64,000 bases of DNA from Chrysoporthe austroafricana (taxonomy: Eukaryota; Ascomycota; Sordariomycetes; Diaporthales; Cryphonectriaceae). The notes below the pieces were generated by a model, which was not told where the DNA came from, made no database searches, and saw only the letters and a list, made by a program, of their open reading frames with translations. Where the stretch lies: the NCBI GenBank assembly GCA_001051155.2, contig JYIP02000007.1, positions 374,342-438,341 of the forward strand, in the 5' to 3' direction. The position numbers and the translations under genes are program-made. Positions 44,424 to 54,980 of the stretch are shown piece after piece. The first letter of the stretch is position 1. Each line of letters begins with the position of its first letter.

Positions 44424-45352
44424 GGTATACGCGGTGGGGTAAGTTGACGATGGGACGAGTTGCGAAAAGGTGTGAAATTAGCCCGCCAGGCGATTATGAG
44501 GCTCTACGGTGCTCGAGGTAGAAATGTATGAGCTGACATGAATCAGGAAATTCTAAGGTTGCAGGTTGGGAATGGGGAAAGTAGAGCAGTGTATTTGTGT
44601 GTTGTTGTCGCGAGACGTCGTGCCCAGACGAATGACGTTTATCCATGCGCTGCGCCTGGGGCTGCAAGAACGGGGTCGATCCTGATCAAGACAGGCTATT
44701 CAACTGCAACCCCCCCCTAAAGAGCCAGAAGTTGAACTCTTGGATTCCTCGAGTCTGTTATATTTCTCTCTCAGTCTCCCAATTTTCTGAGCATCCTCCC
44801 GATCATGATTATGAAGTCATGCAAATGTCACATACGGAGACGACTCCTCGTCTAGTGACCTCTCCTGTAACAGTATTCTCGCGGTATTCCCGGTAGGTTT
44901 ATTGATCCTGTGCAATGGCGCCCGTTGATTGTTGCCATACTCGTAAAGGAGTAGAAGCAAAATCCAGGCTCAAAGAGCTGGTGATCACACACCATTCACA
45001 CTTTGTAGGCTGGAATGAGTCAAGGATGTTCACCGCTTCAATGCCATACGGAGGAAGGCAACCAACTAGGCGACCATTAACAGTTGTCTTCTGATGTGCC
45101 TACTCGGGAGACACAGGATGTGGGGCAATCGCAGCGGACTGCACAGTGATACATGGTGTATATAAAGATAAGCGCCCACCAGAGGGTCAGATAGCCTGAC
45201 CCTCTTCGCCTTCCTTGCCACACGGCCACCCATCTCACCTGCACAACCTCCACAAAATCTGCCTTGCTCAGGTTGACATCGCAAACTCAGACGCAAGGCT
45301 TCCTTCTCAGTGTGAGCGCAAGTGTTACAATACTGTTTCACTTGCCGCCAGT
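44424..45352. other. Intergenic / promoter region
   Basis: This segment separates the minus-strand cupin from the plus-strand hypothetical gene. It holds promoter sequence for both. A TATA-like box at 45159-45165 is listed separately. Nothing else was recognised. Confidence 0.4.
45159..45165 (+). promoter_or_regulatory. TATA-like box upstream of the 45.35-kb gene
   Basis: TATATAAAG within GGTGTATATAAAGATAAG lies about 190 bases upstream of ATG 45353. The distance suits a fungal core promoter with a 5' UTR of about 150 bases, and it is one of the few good TATA boxes in the window. Confidence 0.45.
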
Positions 45353-45998
45353 ATGGACGGGACGCAGCAGGAGCAGCAGCAACAGCCTCTACAACATCCG
45401 CCCGAGGTCAAGGGTAATGTGTACCGCAGACATACTACTGGCTTTAAAAGCGACCACAGCTGGTACAACTACGTCCAGAAGCACGTACACTCCGGGACGG
45501 TCGCTAGCGTGGCTGGAAGTTCTCGGTCAAACACATGGTCAAGCAAGCCGGAGAGAACGACATCAGTTTCCAGCTACAATCTCTCCATGGAGGACCTGAG
45601 GATTTTTCTGGAGAGTAAGTGGCAAGGAAAACGCTTCAACGTGATTGAGGTAAGATACCACAGCCTTGTATCCGAATGCCTGCGCTTAGTAGACGAAAAT
45701 GCTGATCACACGGTCTGCAGAGGCAAGACAGCTTTGTCATTGATGGCCCAGAACTTCTCACAGAGGCAAGTTGCTCTCACAATTCCCTTCGCCATTCTCC
45801 CAGATAGTCTCGCTCCAGCAGACCGGGCGGTTGGTGGCTAACGTCTGGGCGGCCTCGCCTCGTCCAGGAGGACCGCAGGCAGATCAGTGCGTTGAGGGTA
45901 CCCAACAACGCCAACGAACTCCAGCGCAGACCTTCGCGCTAGGAAGAGAGGGGGCTGAGACATGGGATGGATGGTACCATAAGCACGATTGTATGTAG
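45353..45998 (+). CDS. Hypothetical protein, gene model uncertain and possibly broken
   Basis: ATG 45353 opens a 99-codon first exon to 45649, ending at a GTAAGA donor: Gln-rich start (EQQQQPLQHP), then YRRHTTGFKSDHSWYNYVQKHVHSG and SMEDLRIFLESKWQGKRFNVIE. An acceptor ending at 45720 continues in phase as RQDSFVIDGPELLTE (45721-45765). The next step needs a GC-AG intron (45766-45817) to reach QTGRLVANVWAAS and a stop at 45996-45998. After about 45850 two frames both look protein-like (ISALRVPNNANELQRR in another frame), suggesting an indel. I do not recognise the family. It lies directly upstream of the CorA-like gene in the same direction. Confidence 0.35.
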
Positions 45999-46461
45999 CT
46001 GGCTCATTTGGTAGAGGTTGTAACATAGCATGGCTGAGGGTTGCAGGGAGGCGCTGACGGTCTCATGCAGGCTGCGCTAGAGCCAGGATTTCGCCCCAGA
46101 GCCTTATTGTCTCACACTGTGCTCTTTTCGAGGGTGGCTCAGGTAGTACCACGAGCGAACAGAGAAATGGCACTCGATAATGGATCCCAGTGCGAGTGCG
46201 TCCCTGCTGCTCATGAAATTTGCCGACGTTTCGCCCGGCAAGGATTTGGCGTCGGCCCCATTGCGCCTATCAGATACCTCGTGATCGGTTTGCCTCAGCC
46301 ACGTGGAACAACATCTGAGCCCCGACGCTTCAAGTCGAGGCTGAAATAGATCTCATATATGACTAGACAACTGACCGATGAGCATGCTATGAGAAGGTCA
46401 GTGTTCGATAACGCCGAATCTGAGACGGTTGTACTGCTGGCTCGATATCCCTGAGGCAAAC

Positions 46462-48329
46462 ATGGCTTCTCGCTCGTCGGTATGCCCCGAGTTCCACAGG
46501 TCATACAATGAGAGGGACCACTATCCTAGCAATCTAATCCACAGGACTGTCACAACATATCCGAGTGCCCTCGACGAACATCAGCGGCGTCTCGATAATG
46601 CAGCAGGCGCACTATTCGAAACGGATATCCAAAAGGTGGAAGTTAGCTTTCGAGATTTCAAGACTGATAATGGCGCGGGAGCAGGTTTGGACACCCATCT
46701 AATCATTAGCAGTAGCATTGACGTCTAACAGCTTCCACAGATGATAGGCTAAATGTCCATAGCCCGCAACGACTCACGGAATATTTGGGGGTTGAGGCAA
46801 TTGCCGATCCAGACGACGCTGCAGCAACTGTGACTTCGGTAACCAAGAAGGATCCAAAATGTCGACTCATGTGAGGCAGAACTCCACTTCGCTGAAACCT
46901 ATTTATATCACTGACAAGAGAACAGATACATCTATGCCCCTAGCTCGCGTGAAAAGTTGAAGGTGACGAGGTCTATGCTTGTCGAGATTCTCACCTTCCA
47001 CCAAGTCATGCCTGACATTGTCGACTTCATGTTTGTCTTCGGTGAGCAAGACCAGGCGACGGACCTGGGCTTCAGCAGCTTCCGTGAGCAGACGACTGTC
47101 AAAAATTCGCACAGAGCCTTGAGAATCGAGGCCCTCGGCCGGTCTGGAAGGCAATATCAGCTTTGTTACAACCTTAAGGGCGTGTCGCTAAAAAGACGTT
47201 CAAACGGAGACATATTTTCAATCCGATCGGCAGCTTTCTACCATCGATTTGATGTCGAGGGCGGCAACACCTTATGGATAGTGACCAAAGGGGGCCTTGA
47301 TATTGAGCAAAGATTCATCGAGTTGACTGGAGACAAGGCACGGCCGGAGGACAAGTCTTTCAAGACTCCGGAGGAGTGCTTCAGGTCGAGTCTCTCGGCC
47401 CATCTGCTGTTCTGCCACTGGTCCACTGAAGACTGGCGTGGATACATCAAATGGCTCGAGTCCAAGGTCGATGATGAGGTTGGAAAATGCCATTCACATT
47501 GAGAAATATCTAGGCTGACGTGTCTCCGCAGACGAGGATGGCGCTCTTGGATCCTTACCAGGCGGGCCAACACTATCGTGTCTACACCACGGCAGACGTC
47601 CAAGATCTTCTGTCGTGGGAAGAGAAAATCGACGACACGATCATGCAGCTTCAATTCAACGTCGACGTGATGAGATCGCTGCAGGGCTTCTACGTGAATA
47701 TCCGAGGAAACAAGGATGTGAAGCCTCTTGTCGAGGCTTGCGCTGATGACATTGACGTCTTCGCTAACGAGATCGAGAATCTGATAAACAACTTCAAGCT
47801 GCATATTAGCAGAGCAAGAGCCCTTCTAAAACGGATTAGCGGCAGAACAGAGCTTGTGAAGCAGCATCGGCTTGAAAGATTAAATTGGCACATGGAGAAC
47901 GAAGCCATCGTTGTCCGGATTATCACGATTGTGACGTTGTTATACCTCCCTGGGACTTTTGTCTCGGTTCGTACACATGGCTCAACAGTGAAGAAAGTGC
48001 ATATGATGACTAACAACCCTACTCAGTCCTTCTTCTCCACAGACGTCGTGAAGTACCAGGGCCAACCGCCCGGGGGCAGCTTCTCAATGCTGGCCCTGAA
48101 CAGGTGGTTACAGGTCACCCTGCCGCTGACCTTCGTGACGACGCTCTTTTCATACGTGGCTTGGAGATGGACTCAGCGGAACTCCGAGCGTGAAGCCCCA
48201 TTAGATTGGCTGGGCAGGAGCAGGTGGCCGGACTGGATGTCAGCTTTGAAAATTCGCAGGCGACAAGGACTGAAAGGGTCATTGAGTTCGATATCGCTGC
48301 CTGCGTATGGTCAGCCTTCGGTAGTGTGA
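46462..48329 (+). CDS. Fungal CorA-like membrane transporter family protein
   Basis: Five exons (46462-46684, 46741-46870, 46926-47478, 47532-47966, 48027-48329) give 547 aa; every junction is GT-AG and in phase. The N-terminal 400 residues are a soluble domain with the fungal CorA-like pattern: EFHRSYN, YPSALDEHQRRLDNAA, LTFHQVMPDIVDFMFVFG and CHWSTEDWRGYIKWLESKV. A long helical segment (about 315-420) with DIDVFANEIENLINN leads to two C-terminal transmembrane helices, IVTLLYLPGTFVSSFFSTDVV (restored by the last splice) and LPLTFVTTLFSYVAW. The GMN motif that defines Mg2+-selective CorA/Mrs2 channels is absent; LPGTFVS/FFST is what filamentous fungal relatives carry there. Family membership is clear from topology; whether it moves Mg2+ is unknown. 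Confidence 0.82.
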
Positions 48330-49271
48330 CACGGTGCAAATCGTGAGAGGGGTGGCTTGATCGTGTTCGAGAAGCATCAAAGGCAGGCAGGATATACGGT
48401 TAGTGAGCGTAGACAGACGATGTTATGGGATGCCGTTGAGCGAGAGTCGTCGGACGATACTCGGTAATTATCGTATTTGTAATGTATGGACGTACTTAGG
48501 TGCTGTATCCACCTGCTACGGTACTTAGTAAGCACCCCCGTCCCATCGATGTCCACCAACGCTCATGTGCTAGAGTGTCTGCCTTCAAGATATGCCACCC
48601 CATAAGGCTGTGGGCAGTTCAGCGACTCTCTTTGGACCCCTCATCATGACACTTTTGAATGTCCCATTCGGAATTTCGTCACCGCAATCTGAAAGGCAAG
48701 GTGCCTGAATAAGAGGCTCTTTGATTAATGGGCAGAGCAGTCATGTCGCCTATCCACTAGGGTCTCCTTCTGAGACCTGACCGACCACCTCGAGCTGGGG
48801 ACACGAAGAATGTCTCCTCACCTCCCGCGCAGTCTCAGCTGCAGCAGACCGTCGATGGGACAGAAGCAGCACTGTGCCGGGACTTGCGAGATGGAGGAGG
48901 CAACCTGCAGACCCTTGCCCACGCCACAGAGGTCGCTGGCTGAGCTGGGTATGGTTCGCGAACCGACTGTGGCTTCGTACAGCCTGATCGCAGCTGCAAG
49001 TCTTGCAGCTCAGGGATCGAGATGTATTAATGTACCTAGATCCTCAGTCACGCGTCACCCAACAACCTTCCAAGTTGAATAATGTATTGTAAGCGCCACT
49101 GGAGATTGTTCGATCCGGCCGTGTACCCTGTCTTTACCCCTCCACTTGTGCTACGTCAAATTTTCCTTAAGTCCTCCTTTATCTTCGCTACTCACCCTTT
49201 TACTATTACCTGCTCTGTCCTTCTCTTTCGAGCTCTCATCACGCTGGGGGGGACTGACATGCCCTCGCTCC
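48330..49271. other. Intergenic / promoter of the kinase-VWA gene
   Basis: Contains the 3' flank of the CorA-like gene and the promoter of the kinase-VWA gene; 49120-49250 is CT-rich, as in other fungal leaders. No gene or RNA was recognised. Confidence 0.4.
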
Positions 49272-52200
49272 ATGATGCTTCGCTCAGGCCTGCAAATGGT
49301 TTCTTCGAACAACAGCTCCGTCCTCGACGACTTTGCCAGGTTCTTGGAGAGTCCAGACGTTAAAAGACGAAATTTTGAAGGGAGAACGTTCTATCACCCC
49401 AAGAAAGTCGAGTCGTGGATCTCCGCCAATACCATTAACCTATTCAATGACGTGTTCAAAGAGGGTTTGCCACCCATTGAGGGTAGTCAAACCGCTGGCC
49501 TGTCGTTTGTGCTCGCCATACTTGCCCATCCGGATCTCTGCTGCGTACACATGATGCACATTTTCAAGCAGTATATCAAGGACACCGTCCTGACTGAGGT
49601 ACGCGACATGTCGCAGATGTATACAGCGCTGATCAAGGACCTGGAAGGGGATCGACCACGTCTTCCGCAGAAGTTCAAGCACACTGGTTATCACGGCATC
49701 ACTCGAGAATTTGACAAACTGCGCTGGGCTTTTCGCCCGGTCTCACTGAATTTCGGAATGCATGAGTCCTTCCACGATGGCTTGTCTATCTTACCGTTTT
49801 GCGTTGCTGCGACCGTCAACGAAAAAGGAGGCACTGCAAACGTTCACCACGTCAAAGTTCAAGCCGACCTCATCGACTGCGAGAAATTTCGCCATAATCT
49901 GGAGAATTCTCTGCATCAGGATCCGAACTTCGGCTCAGTACGTTGCTTCTCACACATATTCAAGGATTTGGAGAGCCGTGCTTCGAACTGACTCACCTCT
50001 CTCCGCAGTGTTACGAATTTGCCGTCAAGTCCTATCTCCCAGAATGGAACGATATATACCGACTTGAGAGCCAGGCTTTCAGGGGCCTGCGGAGAGTGGA
50101 TGGTGTAGTAAAATATCTAGGAGAGTATCATCTCAACGGAGAGGACAAGTCATCGCCAAGCCACAATATCATCCTGGAGTATGGAGAACAAGACCTTGAT
50201 GAGTATCTGGCCGATCTTTTCCCTCCATTGCTCAGCAGCGAAATTATTGATTTCTGGAATGGGATCTTCGATATCGCAAGAGTCCTCACACAAGTGCACC
50301 AGTTTAAATTTCGACGGGAGACTGGACAGGAACAACGTTTCAGAGGGTAGGTCTCAACTTTCTGCTTGATGCCTACCTAGGTTCCCATTCAGTCTTTCGA
50401 AGACCTTCCTTGTAACAACTGCACAGGTGGCACGGCGATCTGAAACCAGACAATATTCTCCGTGTTCACGGAAAGTACAAGCTCGCCGACTTTGGCTTCG
50501 CAAAGTTCGAGGAAGACAGAGCCGGTGAATCCGGAACGTCCCTGGTGGGCGGTACTCGGACATACGGTGAGTTGTAATAATCTTCTTGCTTGTTGTAAGG
50601 AACAAAGCCGTTGACTTGTTAGGCGCACCTGAGTGCGATGCGCAGCACTCGGGTCGGGAGCCTGCTCCTCGGGCCTTCCTTCAAACTATCGACACGTGGT
50701 CATTCGGCTGCGTACTCTCTGCTGTGGCAACCTGGGTCGTTTTAGGCTCCAAAGGCTACAACGACTACGAAATGATACGGCGACGTGCCATTGTGGAACT
50801 CTACCAACGTAAAATGACCGATAGTACCATAAGTGTTCCAACATGCGAAGATGCTTTCCATGACGGCCATCAGGTCCTCACTGCTGTGACTGATTGGCAT
50901 ACGCATCTTCGTAACTCAGCAAGACGGGCAGATACCGCCACGCTGCTTGTGCTTGACCTGGTTGATGAGGAGATGCTCCTCGCCAACCCAAAGGATCGGT
51001 CCAAGTCGGCTGACCTGTGTGAAAAGCTGGATATTATACTGATTAAAGCTGGCCGTCATTATAACCAGGCGGTCGATGATACCGACAACAGGTTGAGAAG
51101 AGAAACTCCGCAGACTCTCGAGGCACTGTTAGCACTGGACAACCAAGCCCCGGCAGTGAGTCAACCTCAAGCCAATGTTAAGAAGGGCCATAGCATGAAT
51201 ACGGACGACCGGGATTCTAGGCTAGCGCCTCCTTACACTCGAGTGAAGAAATCCGAACGCTTGGACAAGATCCTAGTGGGGAAAACCGCAAACCGTGTCC
51301 CGGCTCTCAAGACCTTGCAAGAGTCACACTCGCGAGACTTAGGAACATTCTGCGAGAGCCCAAAGCCAATCTCAGGTTCTGAACCACGGTGTAGCTCTCT
51401 CAACTTCGAATATAAGGGCAAAGAACGTCAAGTCCCGGAGATCAAAATGAATGTGAGCGCGGATCTCGGAAAACCTCCAATCTCGAGTCCCTCCACAAAG
51501 ACGTCGTCACCTATTAGCAACGACGCCTGGGTAGCACCAGTGGCTTCCGGACAAGACAAGTACCCTTGGAATGGACACTGGAGAGAGGGCCCAGACTCTC
51601 CAAGTCACAGCGACAATCGCAGAGATCCAACAACACGAGGCCGTCATGCCATCGAGATGTATGCCGGCACTATCGCTCCTCCGTCTCCTTTGCCCCGCGG
51701 CAATCGAGAAATTCACACAAGCGGCCGCCGCTCGCACGATATACCAAAGGAGTTACCATCCGAGAAGTATGCACCACCACCACCATCCTCAAGACTCGGA
51801 TCTTCAACCCGAAGCTCAAGTGCCGGAAGTTTGGCCGTCGTCGACGCTGGCGGTAGCTATCCACCCCGGGCAAGGTCGCCTCCCCAGCCTCGTGGCAGCG
51901 TGCAGCGTATGATCAATTGGGACGATACGGCAGTCTACCAGGAATACTATCGCCAACAGCGATTGTTAGGAGATCGAAATTTCTTCTCGGCGCTCATAGG
52001 CAACAGCCCTTCTGCGGACCCTCGGCTTGGAAGGTTCATTTTCAATCGGGACATTGTATGTAACGACCTCCCGTACTCCTAGTAGGAACGAGCTGGGCTG
52101 ATCATTCTTCAGATATTCATCGTCGACAATGCATTAACCATGAAGCAGCACTGGGAGCCTGCGAAGACTACACTCCTAGCTCTGGCGATGAAGGTTGGTC

Positions 52201-52878
52201 GTCTGGACAAGGATGGACTGGACATAGTCTTCACCATCGGCAATACCCATAATTTGAACGACGTCAAAGGTGGCAATATCCATAAGAAATTCGGAAAGGC
52301 GATGGACAAGGCCCTCCAGGAGATTGATGCCGATGACCACACCGACATGGCTGAGACCTTGCGTAAAACTTTCGACGCGTACATAAACATCAAGAAGAAG
52401 CGAACGCTGGTTATCCTGACCGACGGGCTGTGGCAGGGAGGCGCGACTTCGGGGGATGATGTCGAGGCTGCCATCAAGGAATTCATCCAGATCCTGAGCC
52501 AGAAGCGCAAGAAGATGGAGAAAAGGTGGTTTACAATACAATTTATATCTTTCGGGGATGATTTAAGGGCTTTGAGCCGCCTGGAGAAGCTGGACGATGA
52601 GCTGGGCGCAACGTAAGTCCTCGGCCCCGGTCACCCACCCTTACCCAGTTTCTACCAGGTGCATAGCTGATATACCGTCTCGCAGTGATGATATTGTGGA
52701 CCACAAGCCGTGGCATTATCCGGATATCGACAAGATGATATTGGGGAGCATCACGCAGGAGGCCGATGAGGCTGCAGGCCCGTCACTGATGCCTACGCCG
52801 TCCATCCGGGGTCCTAGACCCTCGCCATCACGATCGAGCGGACGTGTCTCTAAGTTTTTCGGTCCCTCGGATGGGTAA
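49272..52878 (+). CDS. Protein kinase with C-terminal VWA-like domain
   Basis: Six exons (49272-49937, 50009-50346, 50427-50566, 50623-52055, 52113-52612, 52686-52878) give 1089 aa; all phases fit. Residues 1-200 are a helical N-terminus of unknown type. The kinase spans about 150-480: VAVK-like Lys in EFAVKSY (K229), catalytic loop HGDLKPDN (D339), DFG (D356) and APE restored by the third splice. A 250-residue Ser/Pro linker (about 500-620) contains PPPPSS and RSSSAG stretches. Exon 5 begins a VWA domain: IFIVDNALTMKQHW (638-651) and LVILTDGLW. The metal site (MIDAS), usually DxSxS, reads D642-N-A-L-T, so metal coordination may be weakened. The kinase itself looks active. Alternative starts are ATG 49275 and 49296. 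Kinase-VWA fusions occur in filamentous fungi; the role is unknown. Confidence 0.85.
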
Positions 52879-54980
52879 AATGGTGGACTACTATGGACTA
52901 TATCTCTTATTAGATAATGATGATGGCGCGAGGTATACCATTTCTGGGAAATCGGCTGGCATTTTGATGATACCCCGTTACGTTGTCTGTAGCATTATGG
53001 CATGGATTCACGAGACAATAGCGTATGGCGTTATGGCGTTACGAAAAATAGAGATGGTTGTTTTGTTCCTGACTTGACAAGCATAAGCACCTAGTGATCC
53101 CCTGTATTGGAGAGGCGGATGGCCACCGGGGTCGCCGCCTTTACTCTGCGCCTATCGACCTCCTTCGGGCACCTTCGAGCAGATCAGAAGCTTTTGTTGG
53201 ATGCTGATCCCTTGGAGAGCAGTGCAACATTCGAAGTTCGTGATGCCTACTGGCCTAAACCTGATCTCCATGAAAAGTCAAAAATACGAGAGGTACGGTG
53301 ACCTCGACGTCAGTCCAAAAATAGAAAACCCCGGGAAATTGACAGGCTTTCTGGTCCGTGCCGATCAAGCACCAAGTGCACACACCCCACTGTACTAGCC
53401 CTAGTAGCAATTCCTTGCTTGGATTTCAGGGGCAACACTAAGGACCGCCCGACAGGTGCGTTGGGGCGAAGACGAAGGCCTCCCTCCCATCGACGCATGT
53501 GGACACGATGGAACGGGAGATGGGGGCGGCGGCTCGAGAGACCCGTCGATGTTTCGCTGTCGGGGAAATGTAAGAAGAAACAGCGCCCCACAGACAGGGC
53601 TCTCGAAGGGGATGGATGATAATTAAAACGGAGAGAACAGAAAAAAAAAAGGGCCGCCCGAGGCGTTACTCCACAAGGGGCGCGGCCGCTCGCCTGCACG
53701 ATGATGCATCAGGGCGCCGGCCGGGGTGCGGGTGGAACAGCCGCGGTGGGGGGATTTCTCAATCAGGACCTGCGGCAGCCGCCCACAGTCTTGTGTGGAT
53801 GCGCTGAAAGTGTCCTGGTCAACATCGAGAGATGATGGACTGTCTTCATCTGACTGGCGCTTCAGGCCTCGCCCTCCCGGACAGGGGCTCCCTCCCAGAA
53901 CCTTGTGTACAGAGCCTTGTCTCCTTGCTGCTTGGTCCCGGGATCAGCCTCGCGGGACTTATCCTCTCGCCAAGCCGCCGCTGGACCCCTAGCAGACCTC
54001 ATCAATCTGACGTCTCGACCCGCCAAACCTTAAGCAGCTGACAGGACTGAGTGCCGCGAGCGAGAGTCCCTGCCTTTCAGCCGTCTGTCTGACTAGAGAT
54101 GATCGAATCGCGTCTGTCGGACGTTGGTCAGCGCGGTGGCTATGGTGTCAGCCTCGGGAGCTGAACCACCACCTCAACCGGAGTTCTGGCACCTTGCCCC
54201 AAAGCCGCATTCCTTGGCTCTGTGGGATTCATCATGCTTACTTCTGGCGCCGTCCGCTTTGTGCCTCGTCCTTTTTTGCGTCCTGTCTCGTTCTCCTCTC
54301 CTTTCCAAGTTCCATCGTTCCCATCCCACCGGAAACGGCCTCCCCTCCATCACCACCACGATCACGAACCGACCTCGTGTAACTCGAGCACCAGACGAGG
54401 CGGCGATGTCAACCTGCAGCAGCCGCCCGAAACCTCGGTAGCGAGTTGAGTGGACCAGGGCACGCCTGCAGCCCAGTGACCCACAGGCCCTGTACCCATT
54501 CGCCAATCCGGCGCGCCGATCTCCCTGCGGATCTCGCAGCTCGCAGCCGTCAAAGCCCCCTGAACGTCCCCCGGGGTTGCGTGCCGGGCGAGGGCGACAC
54601 ACGCTGGAGACCGTACGGACCACCCGTGTTCTGCTCTTCTGCAGTCGTCATGGGTTGCCTCGTAAGTTCCGCGAGCAGGCACAAGGGGCTTCGTGCTCCC
54701 TCCTCCCAACTGACGCCCTTATATCGCGCCAGTCCGTGATCACACAACCCCAGCGCCTCGCTCTCGTGGCTTGACGTCCTCCCCCATCTCGCTTTTGCTG
54801 CTTATCCTGTCCTGTCCTCTCCACCGCAATCTCGCAAGCGCGTCCCGTACCGTCGCGTCCAGAAAAAAAAAAGAAAAAGAAAAAGAAAAAGAAAACAAAA
54901 AAGGTCTTGACTGACATCAGCGCTACTCTTTTTTCCCCCAACCACAGGGACTCCGCAGGCGCGCCCATACGCACCCGGTG
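52879..54980. other. 2.1-kb intergenic region and PLC leader
   Basis: The left part is the 3' flank of the kinase-VWA gene. From about 54200 the sequence becomes CT-rich and probably represents promoter and 5' UTR of the PLC gene. A purine repeat at 54862-54900 is listed separately. Short open frames have no motif. Confidence 0.4.
54862..54900 (+). repeat. AAAAAG hexanucleotide tract near the PLC start
   Basis: About 39 bases of A-rich repeat with a period close to six (AAAAAG), lying 80 bases upstream of ATG 54981 and probably within the 5' UTR. Such tracts can influence translation or transcription start choice; here it is only a compositional observation. Confidence 0.65.
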
